From Patiria miniata (taxonomy: Eukaryota > Echinodermata > Asteroidea > Valvatida > Asterinidae), in NCBI RefSeq assembly GCF_015706575.1, contig NW_024037056.1, positions 11,731,176 through 11,795,175 on the forward strand: a stretch of 64,000 bases of DNA. Direction: 5' to 3'. Every line of letters starts with the position of its first letter. Position 1 is the stretch's first letter. Under the pieces are notes generated by a model that saw nothing but the letters and a program-made list of their open reading frames with translations, did no database searches and was not told the DNA's origin. The position numbers were made by a program, and so were the translations under genes. Shown here piece after piece: positions 21,895 through 32,789 of the stretch.

Positions 21895-22620
21895 CTAAAA
21901 ATATTCATAAATACCTAAGATAGTTTACGCCATTCATATTGGTTGAGAACCCATCACGTGGTAGGTCGTAAACGGTTGATAAAACACCGGCTGGCTGGTC
22001 TTAAACACTTCTAGAGTCGCATGAATTTTGGACTGCTATGAAATTAAATTTATTGGTTAAACGTTCACAATCCTTGGTGAGACGTGCACAATACAACCAG
22101 TGAGTCCGTATTTCATAGTCCTAAATTCACACGACACAGGCACAGCTGCGTTCTGCGCCGCATCGCGCAGTACGCGCAACGCGTGCGCTTATCTTCATAT
22201 AAAAATAATAATAATAATAATGGAGTCTTAAATAGCGCACGTATCTACCAACAATTAGGTACTCAAGGCGCTGGTTATAAGTATATAAGTACACAAGTAG
22301 TTGTTTAGTTAGTATAGTATATAAGTAGTTATTTAGTTGTATATAAGTAGTTGTTTACGACAACTCGCGAGAGGCACATACCATAACATACTAGAGGGGT
22401 GTTTAAAAAAAACATGAAGTAATTTTGTTGAGCAAAATCGTAGGAAATTTTTTTGACATGTTTTGACTGTTGGATCGACAAGATATTTATGGATAATATG
22501 CATGTGCTTGGCCGGTATTAAACACTATGTTAAGACCAGTTTGGAGTCTGGACAGAGAAAATGATAAACATAGTATTTAAAACCGGCCAAGCACACATGT
22601 ATTCCCTTATTCAAATTCAC
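21895..22620 (+). repeat. Dispersed repeat family X, copy 2, with SINE insertion
   Basis: Follows the copy at 9212: ataaatacctaagatagttt, cccatcacgtggtaggtc, gataaaacaccggctgg, tggttaaacgttcacaat, tttcatagtcctaaattcac and cagtacgcgcaacgcg. It is interrupted at about 22196-22345 by a SINE fragment and short repeats of agtagttgttta. The 3' part forms an inverted pair (tgcttggccggtattaaaca with gtatttaaaaccggccaagc) around a 40-bp loop. Confidence 0.78.
22198..22275 (+). mobile_element. SINE family C fragment inserted in family X
   Basis: (AAT)n followed by ggagtcttaaatagcgcacg and accaacaattaggtactcaa, then ggcgctgg. This matches 31810-31890. The rest of the SINE is absent. Confidence 0.75.
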
Positions 22621-22639
22621 AAAACACAACCGGCTCAGG

Positions 22640-22860
22640 ATATACAACTTTAATACCTACTAGTGCATTTGTACCTGGCTGACTGACCGTCTGACTGACT
22701 GACACTTGGAAATTAAACTTGTCGAAGTCTCGCCATAGCCCACAAGTTTGAAATAGCATTACCCATGCATAAAAAGACTTTCAGTGATAAGCCATTCTGA
22801 ACCTAATGAATAGAATGTTGTGTACTTTTGGAACAGCTTTTTTTTTTTTTTTTTTTAGAT
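22640..22860 (+). repeat. Dispersed repeat family W, copy 1
   Basis: Contains ctgactgactgacactt, agactttcagtgataagcca, attctgaacctaatgaatag and aatgttgtgtacttttggaa, and ends in a T-tract. The more complete copies are 54955-55160 and 62895-63110. This one is the most diverged. Confidence 0.65.
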
Positions 22861-22874
22861 CTGCATTGTATTTG

Positions 22875-23340
22875 TATGTGTGTGCGTGTGTGTGTTCCTG
22901 CATGGCATTACGCCTGAGGACAGACAACAAAAGGAGCACAAAGGGGCCATTGATCCTCGAAGGAAGGTGCCTATTGTCCTCGAACGCAGGTTTGTGTGCT
23001 TAGTCTATGGGAGAGTGTTATATTACAGGGACAAAGGAAAACACAAAGCCAATCCTCGGAAGCATAGCAAAAAACGACTGGGTGTGTGTGGGTGGGGGGG
23101 GGGGTGTACGTGACCCGAGGACAGACAGACAAAGGGAGAACAACAGATTCTTTGTCGTCCTCAAGAGTTCATCTTTTGTTGAAATCGGTCCTCGGTCGTG
23201 CGTTTGTGTGCTTAGTCTATGGGAGAGTGTTATATTACAGGGACAAAGGAAAATACAAAGCATTGTCCTCGAGAGTATAGTAAAACACGACTGTGTGTGT
23301 GTGTGTGGGGGGGGGGTACGTGTGTGTGTGTGTGTCAATT
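22875..23340 (+). repeat. Tandem repeat, 212-bp unit, about two copies, GT-rich
   Basis: gtgtgcttagtctatgggag recurs 212 bp apart (22995, 23207). Each unit runs gagtgttatattacagggac, then aaagcc/cattgtcctcg, a (GT)n and G-tract block, and gaggacagaca. A single unit end occurs at 54805-54890. Several short frames overlap here and are repeat artefacts. Confidence 0.82.
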
Positions 23341-23460
23341 TACAAGATTTACAGGTAAAAACCGAAACGTCTATTACAATAATGTGGTTGTGGTTTTAAC
23401 TTAATAAAAGCCTCTGCAGACGGTTTCGTTTGGTGGCTATTCCCTTTATTATTTATATAA

Positions 23461-23761
23461 TTACTCACAAGGCGGCCATCTTGAGTTGTTAACGAGGCAA
23501 GCCATGCAGTTTTCATTTAATTCCAAAAGAAATTGGATGAAAATGATGCAAAAGAGGCAATTAAAGACGAATCACACTGTATTTCTATTATATGTTAATA
23601 CGAATAATTGGCCGTCACATGTTAAGAGCATGCAGCAAATAAAAATGAAAGCGAGGCCAACACTGCAATCACAAAATAGTCTGGCACCTTCCCAGTCACG
23701 AGTGCACAGTAATTCCAATACATTCGGGGATCACGACCTAAAATGGCCAACTCGTGAGTAA
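23461..23761. mobile_element. Foldback MITE with AAGATGGCC-type ends
   Basis: The left end ttactcacaaggcggccatc is mirrored by aaaatggccaactcgtgagt, ending at 23761. Internal tagtctggcaccttccc is shared with the larger relative at 36117-36640. A 91-codon frame inside is not called. Confidence 0.68.
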
Positions 23762-24544
23762 GACCTGTCTTGCAGGCAAACGCACGTCAAACGTCAGTTG
23801 CAGAAAAGAAGGGGGAATCTACAAGACAGAGGTATTGATTTAGGACGACCTGGGGAATTGCAGATTAGGAGGAAAAAAAATAATCGCCAGCCGTTTTGTC
23901 GTGATCTGAATTCCTTTTGCCCCCAGCACGGCTCACTCGGAATAAAAAACCCGGGTTTTTTTTTTCTTCGAAAAGACGGGTAGTATGTCAGCGCTCGGAA
24001 CAGCTCATATTGAAGACACTCGAACGAGACAAGTGGAGTAGCAACAGGGGCCCGTGAACAATTGCTCGGGAAGATTCCCCGGGCTGATGTGCCGAGACAA
24101 CTAAGTGATGAAAAAAAGAAAGAAACAACTAGAAGAAAGAGAAAGAAATCTTGTCCAGAACAGGAGTTGAGGTGTTCTGAAATTCATGAGATGGTAGTTT
24201 AATCCCCTCTAAAAGGGGTTATACGTTTTGGGTTTTTTTCCCTAATACTTGGCGAGCTGTTTTGTGATGAGGTGAAACCGGGGGACGTGGACTTTGGGCG
24301 GATGTAAGTGACTCTAACACCGTGCAGTGTTGGAGGGGCTTTCGGTTGATGATGAGGATGGGGGATGATCGTCCAGGGCCTGAAGTGTTGAATGATGCGT
24401 TGATCCCGAACGAAAGTAGTATGGGCGTTTGGTTTTCTAGTTGTTGCAAAAACCTTGCGTTTATACGAGTGAAGCGATTGAACCTTTAGTATTGAACCTG
24501 GGGTTTGTATGCTATTTCCATACTCAAGAGCAATTTAAGTGTAA
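23762..24544. other. No gene seen
   Basis: Unassigned, with T- and A-tracts (23947-23957, 24111-24118) and a purine-rich stretch at 24106-24150. No recognisable frame. Confidence 0.5.
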
Positions 24545-24690
24545 TGTCATTTCGGGCAGAGACCTCAATATTACAGCAATTTCAACATCAAAACTTGCCA
24601 GAATTTTGGATATTTCGCTGTCGTAAATTTTCTTTTCTTTGGTGATTCGTTGTTGTTTCAAAACACGACAATAGACCAATGAGCAAAGTT
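24545..24690 (-). repeat. Dispersed repeat family V, copy 1
   Basis: This is the reverse complement of 60210-60375: acagcaatttcaacat, gccagaattttggatatttc, gctgtcgtaaattttctttt, tttggtgattcgttg and ccaatgagcaaagttttctc. Unknown class. Confidence 0.7.
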
Positions 24691-25589
24691 TTCTCAAGAA
24701 CGCGGAAGGGTATTGTATTCAGACACCAATATACCGGTTAATGTCTAAAGTCTGTTGAGGTCGTGAACAGTTTTAAAATATTTGCCTAAAAAATCCTAAA
24801 ATTTGAAATGTTCCAACACCAATCTTTGTGATTTTTAACATATTTAAGGTCGAAGATGGTACCAGGATGCCTCAAATCCTTCTGAGAAGAAAATGGATTA
24901 TAGAATGAAAGGGGAGAAATTGATGGGCACTTGAACTTCACACGAGAACCCGCGTGAAACGAGAAACGGCGCGATTTGAGTGCAACCTCAATTAAACCAT
25001 GTATCAACCCCGTTCTCAGAAGTCATCGCTTGGGCACTTCTTGCCAGCCCTACATGATTACGTATAGACATGGTATAGCGTACAGCCTCTGCTCCTTGAG
25101 GTAAAAAAAATAGTGCAGCAGCTCTGCCTGAGCTGTGTTCATTCACCATGGTTCGTCTCGCAAATCAAGCTCTCATGATATTCAATTTCTGTCGAGGTTC
25201 TTTAACGGGGGCGGGGCGCACATCAAGCCTCGCCAATTTTGGCCGCGAAACAACACACCGTGTTCCACATGAGCGTGGCGTTCCGGTATCGAACCCCCGA
25301 GTACCTTCGGGTCAAGTGGGTTCGGCTCGCGCTGCCCTGCTCGGATTGCGGAAGACCGGTACTGGGTGTCGGGGGGAAAGGTGTCCACAGGTGGGAAATC
25401 GGGAAATTTGAACCAATTTTGGCTAAATTTCATTAAGCTGTGTATAATTACTATGAGACAGACTTGCACTAGTTCAAAATGTGAGTCATGACGCACTTTC
25501 CATAATGACATCGTTCATATTTTTTTCTCGTGCCTGCCGGCTCGGAGGCGGGGTCAACTGAATTTAAATATTGCCAGAGCTTGAAAATA
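24691..25589. other. No gene seen
   Basis: Holds a GC-richer stretch at 25200-25400 with overlapping frames on both strands (87 and 109 codons). The overlap and the lack of any domain argue against coding. Confidence 0.45.
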
Positions 25590-25880
25590 GACGGGGGCTT
25601 TAGCCTACAATGCTTTGGGTTTGTGGCACATGATCAGAGGGTCAGGGGTTCGAATCCAGCTGCTGGCCATTATGTTGTGTCCTTGGGCTAGCCACTTTAC
25701 CTCCACTTGCCTGTCACCACCCAGGAGTATAAATGTGTACCCAGACTAGCAGGGCAGTAACCTGCGATGGACCGACATCCCATCCAAGGAGACTAGAAAA
25801 TGTTCTCAGTCGCTTCACTCAAAGGAAACCGGAGATAAACGCCGTGCATATTGGCCTGTGACGGACTTAATAACTTGAAA
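25590..25880 (+). mobile_element. tRNA-derived SINE, family B, copy 1
   Basis: The head ends gggtcaggggttcgaatcca. The body reads gctgctggccattatgttgt, gtccttgggctagccacttt, caccacccaggagtataaat, gatggaccgacatcccatcc and aaaggaaaccggagataaac. The sister copy is at 47215-47490. B shares the 'cacccaggagta' box with family A but differs in its 3' half. Confidence 0.85.
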
Positions 25881-25889
25881 CATAACTAG

Positions 25890-26070
25890 CTCGATCAGAA
25901 ATATCTCGGATTTTTGACCCCAGTGACCCCATGATGACCTTTGACCCCAGTTTGGTCACGTGACAAGTTACGGCTGGGCTACTGATACTTTTGACAACGT
26001 TTGGTTGAAATCGGTTGTAGCAGCAACAGACAATATCAACGTTTGTTACTTACTAACCAACTACCTAACT
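25890..26070 (+). repeat. Dispersed repeat with a nuclear-receptor DR1-like motif
   Basis: Reads ttttgaccccagtgacccca, tgatgacctttgaccccag, ttggtcacgtgac and tttggttgaaatcggttgta. It is related to 44186-44266 and more distantly to 38060-38480. Positions 25935-25947 (tgacctttgaccc) differ from a perfect inverted DR1 by one base. Confidence 0.7.
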
Positions 26071-26877
26071 AAAGGTAACTAAAGGAGAGACATGATGATT
26101 TTTTGAGCTGCTACCCCGCAGCTAAAAATAGGCGAGGGTTTTCGAATACCCTACAGTCATAATATTGCACATGAAACGTAGGTTTCTCGTTCTTATCATA
26201 ACTACACACTTTATATTGCAAAGCATATATCCAATTTCTAGGTCCCAAGTTCCCGCTGTTGTTGTTTTTTTTTGGTAAAAAAAGTCAATGCTATAACACC
26301 ATACGAGATGAAAATGAAATCGCCAAAGGCACGTGATAATACGATGCGCATGATTCACGGGGATCATATTCACCGTTGGAAAAATAACAGCGGGGACATT
26401 ACAAAGGTATAGGGATAAAAATGTAACGTGGTCGACATCGATCCCGTGGGGACGGGGGTGTTTTCACGGTGTTCTTCTCTCTATATGTCGCTGATACGAT
26501 ACGGGGTTGCAAGATTGCATCTGAGTTGTCAATTCAGTTTAGGTGTAGGATTTGATGGCATGGAAATGTGCAATATTGCGTAGTTCCTGGATTAACAAGA
26601 AATACATGTGCCTTTCAGCTTAAGAATATTCGTAACTTTAAAGGCATATGCAAGAAAATGCAATTTTTTTTCGTTTCCAATAACACCACTCAAAATCCAA
26701 AGGAGAATGTTCAAAACCTAACCTGCTAAGGGTTCAGCTCAGTAAATATCACATTTCTCGAGAAAACAGTGAAAAAAACATGCACGACATGTTGATCAAG
26801 AAACACGATTTCTCATATAGCACTATTTATTTAAAAAGAAAAAAAGCCAGTCAATTGACTGATCGTTGGAACTTGAA
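26071..26877. other. No gene seen
   Basis: Unassigned AT-rich DNA. An 83-codon minus frame at 26122-26373 is unremarkable. Confidence 0.5.
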
Positions 26878-27031
26878 AGGTACATGAGTGATTGAATGAT
26901 TCTTGTACTAAAAGAAAGCTTATGAATTGGGCTTTCATATCCTAGATTTTGAAAGTGCTACATTTAGAACTTCATTTCAACAATGATCCCGACATTTGGG
27001 TTTCGTTTTTTTTCTTTTTTAACTCACCCTG
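26878..27031 (-). mobile_element. TA-type MITE family 3, truncated copy
   Basis: The end aactcaccctg stops at 27031, but the flanking TA has changed to tc. Inward it reads cgacatttgggtttcg, cctagattttgaaagtgcta, and ttgggctttcatatcc; only one arm remains. Confidence 0.78.
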
Positions 27032-27824
27032 TCTAATATGCCGACTGCATCCATTGCTTGTCCACTTTGGCCGTTTCAGTACACATTGATTTTGATTGAT
27101 GATGGAAGGATATAATGTTCTTTCACAGTCGAAGTCCCAACCGGCTGTGAAAGTAGCTAATTCACTCGTATCACTTAAAAGATTACCACCGATTATCCTC
27201 GTTCCTAATGCCCACACACGCAAGGGCTTTTGATGGCACGAATCCACAATGCATTTTAATGGTAACGGTTGGGATTGAAAAACAAAATTAAAAGGGAGAA
27301 AGAAAGCAGTTAAATTTTGTCTGGACTGGACGTCACAGGTAGAACTACCATTGAGTACCAACCATTTTGGAAGATGCACATGCTTCTGGAATACATGCAG
27401 TTCGAAGTTGTTTGCAAATAGTTTGGTCCACATTTTAAGACCGATTCACAATTTTGCTACTGAACCAACTTACATGTATTGTTATCAAGGGTGTCGCAAG
27501 TGTTTTTGATATGTTAAGTCTTAGATGAGTTTCATATAGATCATGCATCCTGTGACGTCATGCCGACAGGCAGCCGCTGGGCAACCCAAACATTTAAGTA
27601 TTTTTTGCATGTTATCATGGCCCACATTAAACAGTACTGTCAACACTTTAAACTATTATGTTGGCATCACGTACCCGCATCATCCAATTTACAGTGGCTC
27701 TCAGCTAAAAGCCACTGAACGACATTGTCAACCTTCCATTTCATTATCTTTTACCACAAAAGAGAGTGTGACCCTCAGTTAGAGTCTAATTTGATATTCG
27801 TCTATACAGGAACACCCATCTTAG
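27032..27824. other. No gene seen
   Basis: A minus frame of 153 codons (26972-27433) begins in this block and runs into the MITE fragment. Its product has no recognisable domain. Nothing else stands out. Confidence 0.45.
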
Positions 27825-28145
27825 TTCAAGAGCGAGTCCGAGTCCGAGTCATTTTCCAATGTGACTCGAGTCGAGTCCTAGTCAAGAAAAATGTGACTCG
27901 AGTCGGACTCGAGTCGGACTCCTGGACTCGAGTCCTACAAAACTGGTTGTAGGTGAGTCCATCACAAGTCCTTACAAGTCATCATGAGGTCAATCACAAG
28001 TTAGTCCAAAGTCAGGCCAAACACGTTATTCAATAAGCTGTGACAAAAGCATTCATTTGTTACTGTTCCTCCGCCATTACTTGTGATTGGACTAGTGTAA
28101 GGATTTTAGATTCACTTGTGATAGACTTGTTATGGACTAGACTAT
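27825..28145. repeat. GACTCGAGTC palindromic array joined to ACTTGTGATT-type units, array 1
   Basis: From 27825 to 27960, gactcgagtc and gagtccgagtc recur. From 27960, tccatcacaagtccttacaa, caatcacaagt and, further on, acttgtgattggactagtg follow; these are forms of the 11-bp unit that builds the satellite at 63120. The two repeat types are fused in one array. Confidence 0.75.
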
Positions 28146-28675
28146 AAAATGCCCCCTCTACACTTTGCCACGCCCCTAAAGGGGGCAAGACTTATCCCCG
28201 TAGATGTGGATGTGATGATGCAAGCAAGTAAGGTGCAGTTCCTCGAAAATACACGCACGACCTTCACGGGCGTAATTGCAGAGATACAGGTGTTGCGATC
28301 AGACTCTGCTACATAGCCCGGGGGCCGGGGCCGTATATACGGCAACATAATTAGCGAGTTACGCCAAATGGAAAAACACCGCGGAAAATTAAATCCTTTT
28401 TTTTTTTTTTTTTTTTTTTTTACCCCTACCGAGTTCTTACACCCACTTACCCGGTTTATCGAGGGGGTAGGTGCCGTTCTGTGCCCGGGGGCAAATCTGG
28501 TCAGCACGCCCGGTGTGACAGATCTCGGTGTACGCTGATGTTATTTTTTTTTTTTTTCTTGCCGAGTTTTTTGCCGTTGGGGGTTGTCAGTGGAGCGTAT
28601 AATAGGGGCACATTACGTTAATTTGGACAAATTGGTGTCGTTTGGGGGGGGGGGTCGCTGTCAGTTTTCCAGGCA
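28146..28675. other. No gene seen; long T-tract
   Basis: A GC-rich patch at 28310-28335 (cccgggggccggggccg) and a T-tract of more than 20 at 28397-28420. A G-tract lies at 28645-28654. No gene. Confidence 0.5.
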
Positions 28676-28679
28676 TTAA

Positions 28680-28832
28680 AGGGAAAATACAACATTTGCA
28701 AACATCAAAAAATAGAACTACCAAATCATTTTGAAATACCTTGCTGGACTGTTAGTGAATGACAGTCTATAGCATCTTGTAAAATCATGGCACCTGGTAT
28801 ACTGTCATTTTCAAGAAAAGTGGTCTTTAGAC
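28680..28832 (+). mobile_element. TTAA-type MITE family 3, left-end fragment
   Basis: TTAA (28676-28679) precedes agggaaaatacaacatttgc. The next 140 bp follow 8432-8580, including catggcacctggtatactgt and tttcaagaaaagtgg. The other end is missing. Confidence 0.78.
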
Positions 28833-29294
28833 GCATCTTTGGAAAGGACCTTCTCTTATTGTCTTCTTCAAAAGCATGCTAGAAAGAATAATTTCACAGG
28901 GAGTTTAGTGTCATTACCATCTTTAAACCAAGTATGCTTTTCAACAATAATTTCATCAGTAACTTTTCGGATAAAAATTTGCAGATGATTTAGCTTCGCA
29001 TCTCAATTTTGGTGCGACCGAACGGCTCAGTGGTGGGAATATCCTTTGTAAATAAACCCTTCGTGGTTTCCGCTGAAAAGCAGCCACATTTCTCAAGTTT
29101 TTACCAATTTTACCCCCCAAGTTGGAAAAACAAATGAAAGTCGACAGTTGCAAATGAACGTGCTTCAAGCAACACGGGGACAAAATTGAACAAACTGCAT
29201 TGGTGCTGGAGTACTGTTCGCCCGATCCTAACCACGCTCTTTCTTTGGCGTCGCCTGAAATTTCACCCCAACTCACGGAAGCAAAATTACCGCA
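28833..29294. other. No gene seen
   Basis: Unassigned. Frames of 106 codons (minus, 28956-29276) and the start of a 147-codon plus frame are not recognisable. Confidence 0.45.
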
Positions 29295-29456
29295 AATTGA
29301 ACATCACTGCTCCTTTCCATATCGTTTACACTCCAAAACCCGTTGTAGTAAGAGTTCAGGGTCATGCATTTGCACTTTAAAGCCGAGGGTTTTTGTGAGT
29401 GTAAACGATATTGAAAGGGGCATGTCGGGCGATCGATGTCTTATTAATGTTCAATT
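29295..29456. repeat. Long imperfect hairpin
   Basis: aattgaacat (29295-29304) pairs with atgttcaatt (29447-29456). Inside, cctttccatatcgtttacac (29312-29331) plus tccaaaaccc pairs with gggtttttgtgagtgtaaac, gatattgaaagg (29387-29419). The terminal loop is about 45 nt. It may be a palindromic mobile element or a structured transcript; no second copy is in the window. Confidence 0.65.
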
Positions 29457-29784
29457 ATCTAAATTTTTCCGAGTTGGGAATTGCGATGTAAGTGGCGTTG
29501 TTCGTCCCCGAAAGGGCTGCCCTCGTTTCCTCCTCGTTAGACGGTATGTAATTAGGATAATTGGACGGGAATTGACAACACGAAGTGCGGGTCGGGCAGG
29601 CAGGTCTTCACGGAGAGAATGTAACTCAGCAAATATGTGTTAAGCATAAATGCGCTTGCAATAAGCCGCAACCACATTACACAACATACAGAGTGGGCCA
29701 ATGTGCAAAATTCATAAAATTTTATATTGCGCAAATTCCATATGAATATGATCAAATGCGCATCATAATTATTATCCCTGTTCA
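29457..29784. other. No gene seen
   Basis: The tail of a 147-codon plus frame (29200-29643) lies here. The encoded sequence is basic and unfamiliar and overlaps the hairpin at 29295-29456, so it is not accepted. Confidence 0.45.
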
Positions 29785-30005
29785 TCAGGAATGAGACCAT
29801 TTTTTGTCTGCAGCAGCTCGAGATCAGCGCAATTTGGTCTGTACTTTCACATGTACCCATTTATACTCCTGGGTGGACAGAGGCAATCGCAGTAAAGTGC
29901 CTTGCCCAAGAGCACAAGCACCATGTTCCCCGTCAGGGTTCGAACCCATGTACCACGGCACACGAGTCGAACACCGAACCATTAGACCACACTCCACAGC
30001 GCTTA
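29785..30005 (-). mobile_element. tRNA-derived SINE, family A, copy 3
   Basis: Read on the minus strand: tRNA-like head with gggttcgaaccctgacgg, body ggtgcttgtgctcttgggca, tctgtccacccaggagtata and gagctgctgcagacaaaaaa. It lacks the (ATT)n tail of copy 1. Confidence 0.83.
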
Positions 30006-30009
30006 ACAT

Positions 30010-30190
30010 TTTTTTCTTCCTAAAAACTGTTTAATGTTTTTATCTTCAATGAAATTATACATTACATTAAAGCCTGACTTTTCTCACTCCACCCTTTTTA
30101 CCCCATTCCATTCAGGTCCCTAGATCTGGAAATTTTCCTTGGACATTGCCTGGACATCCTGAATCTCTGTTAAGCACTGAATGGAAAAAG
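30010..30190. mobile_element. TA-type MITE family 4, partial copy
   Basis: Matches the inner left arm of 59009-59403: aaactgtttaatgttttt, gaaattatacattacattaa, agcctgacttttctca, and accccattccattcaggtcc, ctagatctgg. Both terminal repeats are missing. Confidence 0.75.
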
Positions 30191-30204
30191 GCATTGAACT
30201 TGGT

Positions 30205-30335
30205 ATCGCTATTACGCAAAACATAACGTTGATGATAAAAATGTGGTAACATTACTTCACCAAGGTTAACCACGCCCACTTGGGGTCAACTTGCAAATTG
30301 AGGTACTAAAACAAACATAGGTTTATGACTCCACC
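30205..30335 (+). repeat. Dispersed repeat family Y, copy 2
   Basis: Matches 13000-13125 in the same orientation (cgctattacgcaaaacataa; ccacgcccacttggggtcaa; tatgactcca). Confidence 0.75.
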
Positions 30336-31006
30336 CAAAATAATTGCACTATAGGAGGTTCAAAGCCAATTGCCAGTACATAATACAAACATTCTCAAAA
30401 GCAGACTACAAGATTGTGAATACTTTTTCTAAATAAGGTATTCGCTGCGCATTATTACATTTCAGCGCTGAAGGTATGCTCTCGCCTTTTGACATAGATA
30501 AATCACTCGCGTCCCATAGAAACGTGCAGCATTGCCTGGTTCGTGGCGACTTTAGATATCGTATAGCCTATTATGGACGGCAAAAAGGTACATGTAATGT
30601 TTCAAGAAGATCGAACAGTCGGATGACAAATTTGCATGGCACACCAATCAGTCAAATTCCCGTGATTGATACCAAGGAATTTTAATGGTGTTGTTTTTTT
30701 ACGGAATTAGTTTTTTTTCTCACCAGGGGCTGATATGTCTTATACCGACGGTGAATTAATGGCGCGCCCAGCCCAAGTCACGACAGTTTTAAATTAATAC
30801 AAATTAAGTGTCAAAATTAATGGAAGGGGTGCGATTCCTTGAAGCTGACGTCATATCTCAAGGCCTGTCACGCCGCAGCGTTGATTTGTGGCTTTCTTTC
30901 AGCGCGTTTAAATATACTTTAAGTGAAAATATTCGACAATGAATGTGAACTTTGGTTTCTTTGCAATAATGTTATTTTTAACTGGAGTTTTTTTTTCTTC
31001 GATGAC
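30336..31006. other. No gene seen
   Basis: Unassigned. A 69-codon plus frame at 30476-30685 has no recognisable domain. A TGACGTCA site occurs at 30847-30854 without other promoter features. Confidence 0.45.
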
Positions 31007-31010
31007 ATTC

Positions 31011-31705
31011 CGTCACCGACACCACGAACTGACACCCTTTGCATCACATGTGTACAAAAAAAATTAAAAATTCAAATTTTCTTTTTTTGCACATATAAAC
31101 AGTTTGTATCATGAAGTTTAACATGACGAGGTTAAAATTGCTGAAATCATCTAAAATAAGCAAATTTTACTAGTGAATTTTCAAGAAATTGGTCAATTCT
31201 GGTATTTTTGGTTACCACGAAGTGACCCTGCACAGGGTGTCAGTTCGTGAAAACCAAAATTGACGTGTTTTCGGAGAGTGCGCGCATGCAATAGCGTTAG
31301 TGAGTGTCAGTTCGTGAAAACCAAAATTGACGCGTTTTGGTAGAGTGCGCGCACGCATGCGCAGTGTGTGCGCGCACTCTCCAAAAACACGTCAATTTTG
31401 GTTTTCACGAACTGACACTCACTAACGCTATTGCATGCACGCACTCTCCGAAAACACGTCAATTTTGGTTTTCACGAACTGACACCCATCTTAATCAATT
31501 AATTGCTAATTAACTAAGCAGATTTTCACAAATAACGTTTATAATTGAGTAGTTTAAGCATTTTCACGTTAAGTGATACCAAAACCTCTAAGATAGATGG
31601 ATTATTTTACTGAGTAAATTCGTGTCAAGCCTTTAAAAGCGTTTTTCTCCGATTTGTATTTCTGCAACGCTGATCACTGGGTGTCAGTTCGTGGTGTCGG
31701 TGACG
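31011..31705. mobile_element. Foldback element with six symmetric copies of GTGTCAGTTCGTG
   Basis: Perfect 27-bp terminal inverted repeats lie at 31011-31037 and 31679-31705 (cgtcaccgacaccacg... and its complement). A possible 4-bp target duplication attc lies at 31007-31010 and 31706-31709. An inner foldback at 31235-31487 has arms with ccaaaattgacgtg, gagagtgcgcgca and gcgttagtga. The 13-mer gtgtcagttcgtg occurs at 31237 and 31304 (+), 31406 and 31473 (-), and in the terminal repeats at 31023 (-) and 31681 (+). It has no coding capacity and its superfamily is unknown. Confidence 0.88.
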
Positions 31706-31804
31706 ATTCATTTATTACCGGAGCTTTTCGATATCATGACTACAATAAAGGCGATTGTAATGCCAAATATGGCAATGCCATGACTCCGTTTAATAATGAC
31801 TTCA

Positions 31805-32110
31805 AATAATAATAATAATAATAATAATAATACCGGAGTCTTATATAGCGCACGTTTCTACCAACAATTAGGTACTCAAGGCGCTGAAAATTATTTCTAT
31901 TATTAATGAAAGGTAAATAAAGTTTATGAGAAATATGAGACCCATTATGTAGCACCTTATAATGGTTTTACAAGGTGCTGCGGTGCATATTGCAGCCACT
32001 GCCAGAAACATCGGGGCAAACCCCTTCTCTTAGCGATAAGTGTTACTGGGTTCTTTAACGTGCATTACACACGTAATTCACACATTGACTAATCACACTT
32101 TTTCCGGCAG
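31805..32110 (+). mobile_element. SINE family C, tail-rich copy
   Basis: (AAT)n at 31805-31831, then ccggagtcttatatagcgca, ctaccaacaattaggtactc, tgcagccactgccagaaaca, tcggggcaaaccccttctct, tagcgataagtg and tgggttctttaacgtgcatt. This is a phrase I associate with echinoderm and other marine deuterostome SINEs (memory, not searched). No intact tRNA head is visible in this orientation. Confidence 0.7.
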
Positions 32111-32341
32111 TGTGAAAAATGGTTTAAATTTTTTTTTTTTGACCGGCGTTAAAGTTAAACAACGTTTGTTTACACGGGAGAAATAGATAAACAAAATTCC
32201 AACATCGGGTACTTTGGCGGGAACGTTTTTAATTCACGTGAAAAGGTACACAAAGTTTATAAAGTTTATGAGAAATATGAGACCCATAATGTAGCACCTT
32301 ATAATGGTTTTACAAGGGGCTGTTTCGCATATTGCAGCCAC
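31922..32341. repeat. Direct repeat pair, about 78 bp, around the SINE C body
   Basis: agtttatgagaaatatgaga, cccattatgtagcacctt, ataatggttttacaagg...attgcagccac occurs at 31921-31999 and again at 32262-32342 with few changes. The 263 bp between hold the rest of the SINE and unassigned DNA, so this may be two staggered SINE copies or a local duplication. Confidence 0.75.
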
Positions 32342-32345
32342 AAAA

Positions 32346-32789
32346 TCATAATTAACTACATTCCATCTCATTGGCACATCACTCAAATGAAAGATCTTGT
32401 TGTCCCCTTTAATTTGACACCACATGTGATGTTGTGATGCTTGTAGTTTGGAAAATTTCATACAGTTTCCTCTTTCCAGCTGTGTCCACTTTTTCGTGGA
32501 ATTGCCCCTATATACGAGAAATACACACCGATCGTTTAGCTTTCGATTTCAGCCTCGTTACGTAAGGGGTAACATCAACCATACAGGCGTGTTTTAATGA
32601 CCTATTTTTGGGGGGAGGGGAGAAGTGATCAGCTTCGACATCAGTGGTGCACAGTGCACTCTTTACAGGAAAACAAATCTACGATTTCACTGGAAAACAC
32701 TCTCATCCCTACTTCAGTGCGTCAGCTTGATGCAAGTTTGGCCTTGACGAAAAAAAACCCTATAAGTAGGCCTATAGAAAACCAGAAAT
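32346..32789. other. No gene seen
   Basis: Unassigned. A G-rich tract lies at 32610-32621. A 101-codon plus frame (32597-32902) runs into the hAT remnant and is not accepted. Confidence 0.5.

Noticed and set aside
25590-25680. tRNA gene at the SINE B head
   Set aside because: The B-box-like ggttcgaatcc is present, but the body and 3' end are those of the SINE seen again at 47215.
29200-29643. 147-codon plus frame
   Set aside because: It overlaps a long hairpin at 29295-29456 and the product is unfamiliar; no splice or domain evidence.
31011-31705. Replication origin or viral inverted repeat
   Set aside because: The perfect terminal repeats and a likely short target duplication fit a mobile foldback element better, and no replication or viral gene is nearby.
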